Shown here one piece after another: positions 43,295 through 52,091 of a stretch of 64,000 nt of DNA. The notes under the pieces are model-generated. The model worked only from the letters and a program-made list of their open reading frames with translations. It had not been told where the DNA came from and ran no database searches. The stretch is from Aldehydirespirator sp965116665 (GTDB lineage: Bacteria; Actinomycetota; Acidimicrobiia; Acidimicrobiales; Aldehydirespiratoraceae), in the NCBI GenBank assembly GCA_965116665.1, contig OZ220709.1:2604001-2668000 (forward strand), read 5' to 3'. The translations under genes were made by a program, and so were the position numbers. The stretch's first letter is position 1; every line of letters starts with the position of its first letter.

Positions 43295-43777
43295 TCAGCC
43301 GTTGACGACTCGCCTGAAGGGCGTTACCACAACCTCGCTGGACGAGGGTTGCAGCGGGTAGAGCACCCTCACCTCCGCCATGGTCGGACCCACGACCTGT
43401 TGACGGCGAGCGGAACCGAAGGTGAACAGCAGCAGGGCCACGTCCGCGAGCACATGAACGGCGAGGGCGGCCACTCCCAGCGCGGGAATCGCCAATAGCG
43501 AGGCCACGGCCACCGCCCCGAGAACCGCGACCACCTGGCGGCGACGGGCAAGCGCCTGTTCCGCAGACCGCGGCGCGTCGAACAGCTCGCCGCGGTGCCT
43601 GGCCCCCCGGCCGGAGCCTCCGGTGAGCGCAACCCTGCCGTTCGCGGGGCTGAAGGGACGGTTGAAGCCCACCACTCCGCCGGTTCGGACGGGTTGAGAA
43701 GCCCTGCGCTCCCGGAACCACAGCACGAAGTACCCCAGCCAGGCCGTCGCCAGCACCGCCAACACAATGAGAGTCAC
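43295..43777 (-). CDS. GlpR-like small membrane protein (putative partner of MoeA/Glp)
   Basis: The 160-residue protein has an N-terminal membrane helix (LIVLAVLATAWLGYFVLWF), a linker of about 65 residues, then two adjacent helices after a basic ARRRQ stretch (VVAVLGAVAVASLLAIPALG and an HVLADVALLLF helix), and a soluble tail. This topology and the central RRRxV...HxxxD pattern resemble corynebacterial/mycobacterial GlpR (Rv0996), the membrane receptor of the gephyrin-like MoeA homologue Glp. A moeA gene lies 1.7 kb away on the same strand, as in other actinobacteria. A GAGGAG box precedes the GTG. Homology needs a profile search. Confidence 0.5.
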   Translation of the reverse strand: MTLIVLAVLATAWLGYFVLWFRERRASQPVRTGGVVGFNRPFSPANGRVALTGGSGRGARHRGELFDAPRSAEQALARRRQVVAVLGAVAVASLLAIPALGVAALAVHVLADVALLLFTFGSARRQQVVGPTMAEVRVLYPLQPSSSEVVVTPFRRVVNG

Positions 43778-43863
43778 AGACTGGTCTCCTCCTCGGTAGA
43801 TCGGATCGAGATGCCGACGCCTCAGCGGGTGCGCACGAGACACACCGCGCACCGCTCCGACGA

Positions 43864-43892
43864 CCCGTACAAGCAGACGGCGGCCTTGTCAA
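43864..43892 (-). promoter_or_regulatory. Sigma70-type promoter of the GlpR-like gene
   Basis: On the minus strand TTGACA (43887-43892) is 17 bases from TACGGG (43864-43869), which is preceded by TG. The predicted start leaves a leader of about 80 bases. It is the clearest -35 in the window and separates this gene from the moaC transcript. Confidence 0.5.
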
Positions 43893-43925
43893 GAATGGCA
43901 GCCAGCCGCAGCCAAGTGGTGGATA

Positions 43926-44453
<528 letters not shown>

Positions 44454-44458
44454 GACTC

Positions 44459-45442
44459 TCAGCCGCCGATCTGGGACATGGAGCGGCGGGGCTTGATGAA
44501 GTTCACCCTGTTGATCTGGTGACCGGCCCACTTCGACGCCACCGACGCCTCCAGCGCGGCCGCGATCTCGTCGTCGCCGGCACCGGCCCGCAACAGGGCC
44601 CGCAAGTCCGTCTCGGTCACCGCGAACAGGCAGTTGCGGAACTGCCCGTCGGCGGTGAGACGCACCCGGTCACAGGTCGAGCAGAACGAGTCGCTCACCG
44701 AAGCGACGATGCCGACATGGCTTGATCCGTCGACGAAGCGATAGCGGCTGGCCGGCGCCGAAGTGCGCTCGATCGGCTCCACCGGGCTGGCCTCGTTGAC
44801 ACGGGCCAGGATCTCGTTGACCGGAACCACGAGATCGTTGGTCCAGATGCCGTCGGCGTCCAGCGGCATGAACTCGATGAACCGGACCTCGACGCCGTTG
44901 GTCCGCCCGAACTCCACGAAGTCGGCGATCTCGTCGTCGTTGACCCCGCGCATCACCACGCAGTTGACCTTGACCGGATCGAAGCCGGCGGCGACAGCCG
45001 CGTCGATGCCGTCGAGCACCCGGTCGAGGCTGTCGCGCCGGGTGAGTTCGGTGAAGCGCTCGGCGCGCAGCGAGTCACATGAGACGTTCACCCGGCGCAG
45101 GCCCGCGGCCCGCAGACGGGCGGCCAGCAGCGGCAGCGACACGCCGTTGGTGGTCATGGCGAGGTCCGTGCCGAGCGCGGCCAGCATCTCGACCAGCGCG
45201 GGCAGGTTGGCCCGTACGGTGGGTTCGCCGCCGGTGAGGCGGATGCCGTTGACGCCGTGGCGCTCCACCATGATCCGGGCCACCCTGGCGATCTCCTCGA
45301 ACGTGAGAATCTCGTCGCGGGGCAGCCACTCGAGACCCTCTGCGGGCATGCAGTAGGTGCAGCGGAAGTTGCACCGGTCCGTCACCGAGATTCTCAAGTC
45401 CCGGTGGACCCGCCCGAAGCCGTCGACGAGTTGTGCGGCCAT
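44459..45442 (-). CDS. moaA: GTP 3',8-cyclase MoaA
   Basis: MoaA is a radical SAM enzyme that cyclises GTP in the first molybdopterin step. The N-terminal cluster motif is TDRCNFRCTYCMPAEGLEWL near residue 20; GIRLTGGEPTVR is near 68; the second cluster has three Cys in DSFCSTCDRVRLTADGQFRN and then NCLF near 255-273; and the protein ends in the catalytic GG tail. 327 residues. TAGCCT eight bases before the ATG indicates a leaderless promoter. Confidence 0.96.
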   Translation of the reverse strand: MAAQLVDGFGRVHRDLRISVTDRCNFRCTYCMPAEGLEWLPRDEILTFEEIARVARIMVERHGVNGIRLTGGEPTVRANLPALVEMLAALGTDLAMTTNGVSLPLLAARLRAAGLRRVNVSCDSLRAERFTELTRRDSLDRVLDGIDAAVAAGFDPVKVNCVVMRGVNDDEIADFVEFGRTNGVEVRFIEFMPLDADGIWTNDLVVPVNEILARVNEASPVEPIERTSAPASRYRFVDGSSHVGIVASVSDSFCSTCDRVRLTADGQFRNCLFAVTETDLRALLRAGAGDDEIAAALEASVASKWAGHQINRVNFIKPRRSMSQIGG

Positions 45443-45450
45443 CGCTTCGA

Positions 45451-45456
45451 AGGCTA
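45451..45456 (-). promoter_or_regulatory. -10 box of moaA-moaC (leaderless)
   Basis: TAGCCT is followed by eight bases and the moaA ATG, within the 50-base gap behind moeA. Confidence 0.5.
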
Positions 45457-45492
45457 GCGGCCGGCCGGCCGCTCGGCCTCGTGGAACCGCGC

Positions 45493-46701
45493 CTAGAGGA
45501 CGATGACGTCTACCGGGTCGCCCACTCCGGGCCGGGCGCCGTCGGGCACCACCGCCAGGGCATCGGCGCGGGTCATGGCCGCGAGCTGGTGGGACCCCTG
45601 GCCACCCGATCGGGCCACCCGCAGCACGCCCCGCTCGTCGCGGCTGGCCGACACCCTCACGAAGTGGGTCTTGCCGTCGCTGCGGTGGCCGAGCTCATCG
45701 TCGCTGACCGCCCGCACCAGGGCCGGACCGAGAGCGGCGGCGCGGTGGCCCGCCATGGCCCTCAGACCGGGCTTGGCCAGCAGCTCGAAGCTCACCATCG
45801 ACGACACCGGGTTGCCCGGCAGTCCGAACACCGGGGTGCCGTCGACCAGACCGAAGGCGAACGGCTTGGCCGGCTTGATGGCGATCTGCATCCAGCGCAT
45901 TTCGCCGATCCGGTCCAGCACCACCTTCACGTAGTCGAAGTCACCCATCGACACGCCCCCCGAGGACAGCACAGCGTCGCATCCCGCCGCACCGGCCTCG
46001 AACGCCCTGGAGATGTCGTCGGGACGGTCGGGTGCGATCCCCAGGTCCACTCCCTCGAAGCCGGCCTCCGACACCAGCGAGAGCAGCGTCCGGCGGTTGG
46101 TGTCGCGGATCTGGCCCCTCCGCAGCGGTCCAGGAGTGTCCGCGAGCTCGTCGCCGGTTGACAGCACCCCCACCCGGGGCCGGCCGTGCGCAGCCACCTC
46201 GTAGGCGCCCACCGCGGCCAGCAGGCCGACCCGGCCCGGCGTCACCACCGTCCCCGGGGCCAGCACCTGCTCCCCGGCGGCCACGTCCTCTCCAGGATGA
46301 CGGATGTGGTTACCGACCTTGACGGAGGCCTCCACCCTCACCCGGTCACCGGACCCGCCGGCCGGGCTGGTCAGCTCCACCTTCACCACCGCGTCCGCGC
46401 CGGGCGGGATGGGCGCTCCCGTCATGATCCGGGCCGCCTCGGCCTCCCCGACCTGCACCGAGCCGTCGTCGCCGGCGCCGATGGTCCCGACCACCTCGAG
46501 CTCCACCGGCGCGCCGAGGGTGTCGGCTGCCCTAAGGGCGTACCCGTCCATTGCGGTGTTGGCGAACGCCGGCACGGGGTCCGACGACGTGACCGGCTCG
46601 GCCAGCACCAGGCCGAGCGCCTCATCCAGCGGGAACCGGCGCGCCGGAAGCGCCTCGATACGGGAGAGGATGTGCTCCCGGGCCTCCTCCAGGGGAATCA
46701 T
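45493..46701 (-). CDS. moeA: Molybdopterin molybdotransferase MoeA / gephyrin-like Glp
   Basis: MoeA inserts molybdate into adenylylated molybdopterin. The 402-residue product shows FANTAMDGYAL near residue 48, RIMTGAPIPPGADAVVKVE near 90, SSGGVSMGDFDYVKVVLDRI near 245 and FGLPGNPVSSMVSFEL near 290. In actinobacteria one MoeA homologue (Glp) also serves in septum assembly with GlpR; proximity of a GlpR-like gene makes that possible here. It follows plsY by four bases with an AAGGAG site in the plsY end. Confidence 0.94.
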   Translation of the reverse strand: MIPLEEAREHILSRIEALPARRFPLDEALGLVLAEPVTSSDPVPAFANTAMDGYALRAADTLGAPVELEVVGTIGAGDDGSVQVGEAEAARIMTGAPIPPGADAVVKVELTSPAGGSGDRVRVEASVKVGNHIRHPGEDVAAGEQVLAPGTVVTPGRVGLLAAVGAYEVAAHGRPRVGVLSTGDELADTPGPLRRGQIRDTNRRTLLSLVSEAGFEGVDLGIAPDRPDDISRAFEAGAAGCDAVLSSGGVSMGDFDYVKVVLDRIGEMRWMQIAIKPAKPFAFGLVDGTPVFGLPGNPVSSMVSFELLAKPGLRAMAGHRAAALGPALVRAVSDDELGHRSDGKTHFVRVSASRDERGVLRVARSGGQGSHQLAAMTRADALAVVPDGARPGVGDPVDVIVL

Positions 46702-46705
46702 GGGG

Positions 46706-47293
46706 TCAAGTCTCCTTCAGTTTCCGCTCGGTGCCGCGCACGAGCCGCACGATATTGCCGTGATGGCGCATCGCCATGACCCCCATGACCACCGCGGCCA
46801 CTATCACCTCGGGGCCCGGCCAGCCCAACACCAGGGCCAGCACCGGATAGGTGATGCCCACGCTCAGCGAGCCCAGCGCGGCCACCCTGGTGATGCGCAC
46901 CATGCTGAAGAACAGCACGACGCAGATCGCGCCGATGAGGGGGTCGAGGACGATGCCGCCGCCGCCCGCGGTGGCCATCCCCTTGCCGCCCCGGAACTTC
47001 CGCAGCACCGGCCAGACGTGGCCGGCGACCGCCCCGATCCAGGCAGCCATCGCCTCGGGCCGGTCCCACAGCAGCAGGGCCACCCCGACGGGCGCCGCCC
47101 CCTTCGCCATGTCGCCCAGGGCCACGGCCACGCCGGCGAGCCGACCGCCCAGCCGGTAGATGTTGGTGGCGCCCGGGTTGCCGGAGCCCTCGCTGGTGGG
47201 GTCGTGGCCGATCTTGTTGCCGACCAGCGCCGCGGTGGGGAACATGCCGGCTCCGTAGGCCGCGACGAAAGCGACAGCCATCCACACCGTCAC
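46706..47293 (-). CDS. plsY: Acyl phosphate:glycerol-3-phosphate acyltransferase PlsY
   Basis: PlsY acylates glycerol 3-phosphate with acyl phosphate in the membrane. The 195-residue, five-helix protein has EGSGNPGATNIYRLGG near residue 35 and HVWPVLRKFRGGKGMATAGG near 92. GTG start, six bases after TACGAT. It is divergent from fmdB. Confidence 0.92.
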   Translation of the reverse strand: MTVWMAVAFVAAYGAGMFPTAALVGNKIGHDPTSEGSGNPGATNIYRLGGRLAGVAVALGDMAKGAAPVGVALLLWDRPEAMAAWIGAVAGHVWPVLRKFRGGKGMATAGGGGIVLDPLIGAICVVLFFSMVRITRVAALGSLSVGITYPVLALVLGWPGPEVIVAAVVMGVMAMRHHGNIVRLVRGTERKLKET

Positions 47294-47299
47294 GCCCGA

Positions 47300-47374
47300 A
47301 TCGTAGGTGCGGCGGCTCGGGCGTGCCTGACCGGGGGGCGGCGCGGTGTCGCCGTTTCGAGGTGCGGTTATCCT
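47300..47374. promoter_or_regulatory. Divergent leaderless promoters of plsY and fmdB
   Basis: On the minus strand TACGAT (47300-47305) is six bases from the plsY GTG. On the plus strand TATCCT (47369-47374) is eight bases from the fmdB GTG. Neither gene has a ribosome binding site. Confidence 0.5.
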
Positions 47375-47382
47375 TCGCCGCC

Positions 47383-47790
47383 GTGCCGATGTACGACTAC
47401 CGCTGCGAACGCTGTTCGGCGCAGTTCGAGGTGAGGCAGTCGTTCAGCGACGAGACGCTCTCCGTGTGCCCGCCCGAGGGCGGTCCGGCTTCGTGTGCCG
47501 TGCCGGGCGAGGGACCGGTCAAGAAGGTGTTCAGCGGGGTGGCCATCTCCTTCAAGGGAGACGGCTTCTACAAGAACGACCACGGCTCCAACGCCAAGGG
47601 CCGGCGCAAGGAGCGGGAGTCGGACTCCTCCAAGGACTCGTCCGGTTCGACGCCCTCCAAGGAGTCGTCGAGCAAGGACTCGTCGTCGGAGGGCCCGTCG
47701 AGCAAGGACTCGGCGTCGAGTTCCAGCTCGAAGGAGGGGCGGGCGAAAGCCGACGCCAGCACCTCCTCGTCCTCCTCGTCCTCCTCCTAG
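47383..47790 (+). CDS. FmdB-family zinc-ribbon protein with Ser-rich tail
   Basis: The 135-residue protein begins (V)PMYDYRCERCSAQFEVRQSF, the FmdB zinc ribbon, with further Cys in SVCPPEGGPASC. Residues from about 83 to the end are a low-complexity tail of Ser, Lys, Asp and Glu ending in a Ser run, predicted disordered. In mycobacteria the homologue Rv0991c lies near the moeA1/glpR locus, and Rv0991c has been described as a redox-responsive chaperone-like protein. Here it has the same neighbourhood. Confidence 0.82.
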   Translation: MPMYDYRCERCSAQFEVRQSFSDETLSVCPPEGGPASCAVPGEGPVKKVFSGVAISFKGDGFYKNDHGSNAKGRRKERESDSSKDSSGSTPSKESSSKDSSSEGPSSKDSASSSSSKEGRAKADASTSSSSSSSS

Positions 47791-47942
47791 CGCCGGGGGA
47801 CCGCTCGTCGCGAAGCGCGACCCTCCGCCGCCCCGGCGGCGGCTCGTCGCTGTTGGCGACCGTCCCCGCGGTCCGGGGCATCCCGGGCCCGGGGACCTCC
47901 ATCCGTCCGCCGGCCCGCGCCCGGTCGTTCACAGGAGGCTCG

Positions 47943-48452
47943 ATGTCGCCAGCCACACCAGCCGCACAGGACCTCGAGGGGACGCAGCCGCGTTTCGGGC
48001 CGTTCCGCAGCTCACCGTCGCCCGCCCGGCCGTCGGCGCGCCACAGCAGCGCCGCGGGGCGGCTCAGAATCATGCTCTACCGCCACCGGTGGTTGCGCTG
48101 GGCCGCGGCTGCAGGGGCGGCGCTGGCTGTCCTCGCCGCCCTCAGCCGCGACTCCCCCGACCCGGCTCAGGCGCCTGCCGAGACCGCTCCCTCGGGGCTG
48201 TCGGCGCGGCTTCCGTCCGGCACGCGCGGCGTGCCCGTGCCCGTCGACAGCACGGTGCTCGCCACCGGCGACGTTGTGGATGTGCATGCGGTGCTCGACG
48301 GGGCTGCGGTAGTGCTGGGGGCGCCGGTCGTCTCCGCCGACACCGGCGAGGTGATCCTGGCGGTGCCCTCCGAAAGAGTGGACGCCACCATCGACGCGCT
48401 GGCCACGGGCGGCGTGATCCTGGTCATAGCACCCCCGCCCCCGAACGAATGA
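47943..48452 (+). CDS. SAF-domain membrane protein, CpaB/RcpC-like C-terminus
   Basis: The 169-residue protein has a basic, proline-rich N-terminus, one membrane helix (WAAAAGAALAVLAAL near residue 55) and an external domain with RGVPVPVDSTVLATGDVVDV, resembling the SAF/RcpC domain of Flp pilus assembly CpaB. No tad pilus genes are nearby; actinobacteria commonly have this orphan gene next to fmdB. An AGGAGG box lies five bases before the ATG. The 152 bases between fmdB and this gene hold only GC-rich inverted repeats. Confidence 0.7.
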   Translation: MSPATPAAQDLEGTQPRFGPFRSSPSPARPSARHSSAAGRLRIMLYRHRWLRWAAAAGAALAVLAALSRDSPDPAQAPAETAPSGLSARLPSGTRGVPVPVDSTVLATGDVVDVHAVLDGAAVVLGAPVVSADTGEVILAVPSERVDATIDALATGGVILVIAPPPPNE

Positions 48453-48459
48453 AGCCCCG

Positions 48460-49272
48460 TCAGCGCCAAGGTGTCGCCGCGAGGGCCAGGACGCCGACAC
48501 CGGCGAGAATCCGGTAGACGACGAAGGGCTGAAGGCCCAGGCGGGACACGATCTGAGTGGTGCCCCAGACTGCCACCCATCCGGTGACCCCCGACGACAC
48601 CATTCCCCAGGCCAGCGCGGTCCACAGCGACGAGGGGACGCTCAACTCCAGGAGGCCGTAGACGCCGGCACCGGCGATCACCGGGAGGCTCATCAGGAAG
48701 GCGAGGCGCACGGCCGCCTCGCGGCTGTAGCCGAGCATCCTCGCGACGGTCATGGTCACACCCGAGCGCGACACCCCCGGCTGCAGGGCGAGTGCCTGGC
48801 CGGCGCCCATCGCCAGCGCGTGGCCGATACCGAAGTCGTGCCTGCCGCGCCGCTCCGCGAGCCGGTCGGACACGCCCAGCAACAGCCCGAAGGCGATCAA
48901 CGCCACCGCCACCGCCACCACCCCGCCCGAGCCCCGCAGCGAGTCGCCTGCGAACACCCCCACCACGCCGGCCGGCACCGCGGAGACCGCCAGGCTCCAG
49001 GCGACGCGACCGTCGGGTCCGAGCGGGCCACGGCCGAGCAGCGGCGACAGGGCCGCCCCGACGTAGGTCGCGATGTCTCGCCGGAGATAGGCGGCTGCAC
49101 CGACGAGGGTGCCGACATGCACGGCCACGTCGAAGGCGGTCGCGGCGTCGCCCGACAACTCGTCCCAGCCGAACAGCCAGCGGACCAGGATCAGGTGGCC
49201 GCTGGAGGAGACGGGCAGGAACTCCGAGAGGCCCTGCACGATGCCCAGGACTATGGCGTGAAGGATCGGCAC
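48460..49272 (-). CDS. uppP: Undecaprenyl-diphosphatase UppP (BacA)
   Basis: UppP recycles undecaprenyl pyrophosphate for wall synthesis. The 270-residue membrane protein has GLSEFLPVSSSGHLILVRWL near residue 14 and ALALQPGVSRSGVTMTVARM near 165, the two catalytic motifs. GTG start at 49272, eight bases after TAGCCT (49281-49286), so probably leaderless. Confidence 0.95.
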   Translation of the reverse strand: MPILHAIVLGIVQGLSEFLPVSSSGHLILVRWLFGWDELSGDAATAFDVAVHVGTLVGAAAYLRRDIATYVGAALSPLLGRGPLGPDGRVAWSLAVSAVPAGVVGVFAGDSLRGSGGVVAVAVALIAFGLLLGVSDRLAERRGRHDFGIGHALAMGAGQALALQPGVSRSGVTMTVARMLGYSREAAVRLAFLMSLPVIAGAGVYGLLELSVPSSLWTALAWGMVSSGVTGWVAVWGTTQIVSRLGLQPFVVYRILAGVGVLALAATPWR

Positions 49273-49280
49273 CGCCGTTG

Positions 49281-49286
49281 AGGCTA
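49281..49286 (-). promoter_or_regulatory. -10 box of uppP (leaderless)
   Basis: TAGCCT is followed by eight bases and the uppP GTG, in the 65-base gap behind tldE. Confidence 0.5.
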
Positions 49287-49337
49287 TGGGGCCGCGCCAG
49301 AGCGTGCCCCGCCGTCAATACCGGCGCGGGACCGGTC

Positions 49338-50684
49338 TCAGGAGCCGGACATGGTCACGTCGGCGATCGCGAGGGTCACCCCGGCCGCGCTCATGGGCAG
49401 CCATTCCAGGTCGGAGCCCACCTCTGAGACATCCAGCAGCAGGCGCTGGATCGTGCTCGCGATGGTCACTTCCCGTACCGGCTCGGCCGTCTCGCCGCCG
49501 CGGATGCGCAAACCCTCCGCACCCACCGAGAAGTCGCCCGACACTGCGTTCACGCCGCTGTGGAGGCCGGTGACCCCCTGCACCAGCAGGCCGTCGTCGA
49601 CGCCGGCAATGATCTCGTCCTGGCTGCAGGTTCCGGGGGTGAGGCTGAGGGCGTGGGCACCGACACCCGGGGTTCCCTTGAACCCGCCCCTTACCGCGGA
49701 GCCGGTGGAGGAGACCCCGGCCCGCCGGGCGGTGTAGGTGTCGTAGAGGAACCCCTGCAGCACCCCGTCGCTGATCAGCGGGATGCGCCGGGTTGCCAGG
49801 CCCTCGGCGTCGATGGCCGAGGCGGTGAAGGCGGCGGGGTCGGTGGCATCGTCGACGAGGGTCAGCGACGACGCCCCGACTGCCTCGTTCATGCGGTCCG
49901 CGAACAGCGACCGGCCCTTGAGGACCGCTTCCCCGCTCAGGGTCGCGCCCACAATGCCCAGGAACCGGGCCGTGACGTACGGGTCGAGGACCACGGTCAG
50001 CCGGCGGGTGGGGGCCTTGGCCGCGCCGAGCAGCCGGGTGGCCCGCTCGGCCGCGTCGGTGCCGGCCGTCTCCGCCGACAGCTCACCGGGATGGCGCCCG
50101 ACCGAGAAGCCGAAGCCGGTCTGGGTGTCGTCGCGCTCCGTTGCCAGGCTGTACGCGGCCAGGTAGCAGCCGGTCTCCCGGGAGGTGGCGGCCACGCCGC
50201 GTGAGGTAGCCACCGCGGACTCGTAGACCGAGTCGGCGTACTCGGCCGACTCCACGCCGGTCACTCTCGGATCGGCAGCCAGGGTGACCCTCTCCAGCTC
50301 CATGGCGAGAGCGACCTTTTCCTCGGTCGGGAACTCCGCAAGCTCGGAGCGGTACAGGTCCAGCGACTCGGGCTCCACACCGTCGGGCTCGGCCACGCCC
50401 GCGAACTCGTCGACGCTGCCGAAGCCAGAGTTGTCGAGCGCCTCCTCGAAGGTCTCGCGCACGGTGTCGTCGTCGAGAGTCGCGGCGTACGCGAAACCCT
50501 GCCGGCCGTTGCACACCACCCGCACGCCGATTCCCTGAGCGGTGGCGGCGGTCAGCGATTCGACCTCGCCCTCGTAGGCCCGCACCTCGGTCTCGCGCTC
50601 GTGAGCCACGAAGGCTTCCACGTCGAAGCCGTCGCCGGCCCAGCCGGCGACCCGCTGCGCGATCTCCAGCAGGCTCGGACTCAC
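49338..50684 (-). CDS. tldE: TldE/PmbA, non-catalytic subunit of the TldD/E metalloprotease
   Basis: TldE pairs with TldD to form a peptide-degrading metalloprotease. The 448-residue product shows VRAYEGEVESLTAATAQGIG near residue 30, VVLDPYVTARFLGIVGATLS near 235 and a C-terminal GDFSVGAEGLRIRGGE near 395; it lacks the HExxxH motif, as expected. The GTG at 50684 overlaps the tldD stop (GTGA). A much longer open frame continues upstream through tldD and beyond, but it is a frame artefact of GC-rich DNA. Confidence 0.92.
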   Translation of the reverse strand: MSPSLLEIAQRVAGWAGDGFDVEAFVAHERETEVRAYEGEVESLTAATAQGIGVRVVCNGRQGFAYAATLDDDTVRETFEEALDNSGFGSVDEFAGVAEPDGVEPESLDLYRSELAEFPTEEKVALAMELERVTLAADPRVTGVESAEYADSVYESAVATSRGVAATSRETGCYLAAYSLATERDDTQTGFGFSVGRHPGELSAETAGTDAAERATRLLGAAKAPTRRLTVVLDPYVTARFLGIVGATLSGEAVLKGRSLFADRMNEAVGASSLTLVDDATDPAAFTASAIDAEGLATRRIPLISDGVLQGFLYDTYTARRAGVSSTGSAVRGGFKGTPGVGAHALSLTPGTCSQDEIIAGVDDGLLVQGVTGLHSGVNAVSGDFSVGAEGLRIRGGETAEPVREVTIASTIQRLLLDVSEVGSDLEWLPMSAAGVTLAIADVTMSGS

Positions 50685-52072
50685 GCGGCGGTTCCGCCGA
50701 CGGTGAGTGCGGTCACCCGCAGCGTCGGCGTACCGTCGCCCACGGGGACGCCCTGGCCGTCCTTGCCGCAGGTACCCGGCGATCCCATCGCGAAGTCGTT
50801 GCCGAGGGCGTCGATCCGGGTGAGCACCTCGGGGCCGTTGCCGATGAGGTTGCCCTCCCGGATGGGCGCGGTGATCTCGCCGTTCTCGATCAGGTAGGCC
50901 TCGGTCATGCCGAATACGAAGTCCCCGGTGGCGGTGTTGACCTGGCCCCCGCCGAGTTGGGCCACGTACACACCATGGGGCGTGTCGGCCACGATGTCGT
51001 CGGGATCGGCGTCGCCGTTCTCGATGAAGGTGTTGGTCATGCGCACCATGGGAAGGTGCTGGTAGCTCTGGCGACGACCGTTTCCCGAGCTGGCCCGTCC
51101 CTGTTTGCGGGCCCGGAGCCGGTCCCACATGTAGTCGGTGAGCACCCCGCCGGAGATCAGGACGTTGCGAGCCGCAGGCTTGCCCTCGTCGTCGATTCCA
51201 TAGTGGCCCCACTCCCCCGCCATGGTGCCGTCGTCCACCAGCGTCACCATCGGCGCGGCCACCCGCTCGCCGATGCGCCCGGCGAACGCCGATGCCGACT
51301 TGGCCACCAGGTCGGCCTCCAGGCCGTGCCCGCAGGCCTCGTGGAACAGCACCCCGCCGCCTCCGGGGCCGACCACCACGGGCATCTCGCCACTGGGCGC
51401 AGGCCTCGCGGTGAGCTTGGTGAGCGCCCTGCCGGCGGCCCGGCGGGCCATCTCCTCCACGTCGTAGAGGTCGAACAGCTCGAACCCGGCGGTACGGCCC
51501 GCCGATTCGCGGCCCGTCTGCATGCCGGTGTCGCCCGAAGCCACGCAAGACACCGAGAACAGGGTGCGCACCTGGTCGTCGCTGGTGAACAGCCCGTCGC
51601 TGTCGGCCACAAGGATGCGGCGGCGACCATCGCCGTAACGGGCCGACACCTGGGTTATGGCCGAGTCCGTCGACCGGGCGGCGGCGTCGGCCGCGGTCAG
51701 CAGCGCCACCTTCGTGGACTTGGGCACGTCCTCGGGGGGCACCCGGACCGTTAGCGGCCTTGGCACCTCGAGCGACGACACCTCGACGACGCGCCGGGCG
51801 CCGCCCGACTGCCGGGCCGCGGCCGCGGCCGCGCCGGCCGCGGCGGCCAGGCCGGTCTCGCTCAGGTCGGCGGTGTGGGCGAAGCCGGTGGTCTCGCCGA
51901 CGACCACACGGATGCCGGCCCCGCGGTCCCGGCCCGAGACGACCTCCTCGACCCGGCCGTCGTCGAGGATCGCCGACGACGAGCGTCTGTCCTCCGCGAA
52001 GACCTCTGCAAAGTCCGCTCCCGTGCGCATAGCCACCGAGAGCGTCCGGTTCACGAGTTCCGCATCGAGCAT
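50681..52072 (-). CDS. tldD: TldD, catalytic subunit of the TldD/E metalloprotease
   Basis: The 463-residue product carries the HExxxH zinc motif as LFHEACGHGLEADLV near residue 245 and the third-ligand Cys region in SPGTCGKDGQGVPVGDG near 435. TldD/E degrades short or unfolded peptides inside a closed chamber and can process modified peptides such as microcin B17. No precursor peptide gene is apparent here. ATG at 52072, divergent from the PAP2 gene 19 bases away. Confidence 0.95.
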   Translation of the reverse strand: MLDAELVNRTLSVAMRTGADFAEVFAEDRRSSSAILDDGRVEEVVSGRDRGAGIRVVVGETTGFAHTADLSETGLAAAAGAAAAAARQSGGARRVVEVSSLEVPRPLTVRVPPEDVPKSTKVALLTAADAAARSTDSAITQVSARYGDGRRRILVADSDGLFTSDDQVRTLFSVSCVASGDTGMQTGRESAGRTAGFELFDLYDVEEMARRAAGRALTKLTARPAPSGEMPVVVGPGGGGVLFHEACGHGLEADLVAKSASAFAGRIGERVAAPMVTLVDDGTMAGEWGHYGIDDEGKPAARNVLISGGVLTDYMWDRLRARKQGRASSGNGRRQSYQHLPMVRMTNTFIENGDADPDDIVADTPHGVYVAQLGGGQVNTATGDFVFGMTEAYLIENGEITAPIREGNLIGNGPEVLTRIDALGNDFAMGSPGTCGKDGQGVPVGDGTPTLRVTALTVGGTAA

Positions 52073-52079
52073 GAGCGAC

Positions 52080-52086
52080 TACTGTA
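52080..52086. promoter_or_regulatory. Shared bidirectional -10 element TACTGTA for tldD and the PAP2 gene
   Basis: Read on the plus strand, TACTGT (52080-52085) is six bases from the PAP2 ATG at 52092. Read on the minus strand, TACAGT (52086-52081) is eight bases from the tldD ATG at 52072. The two start codons are only 19 bases apart, so one seven-base element can place both leaderless starts. Confidence 0.5.
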
Positions 52087-52091
52087 ACGCG

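Noticed and set aside
47630..47790. Minisatellite or phase-variable repeat in the Ser-rich tail of the FmdB protein
   Set aside because: Codons for Ser, Lys and Asp are mixed irregularly and there is no perfect repeat unit long enough for slippage.
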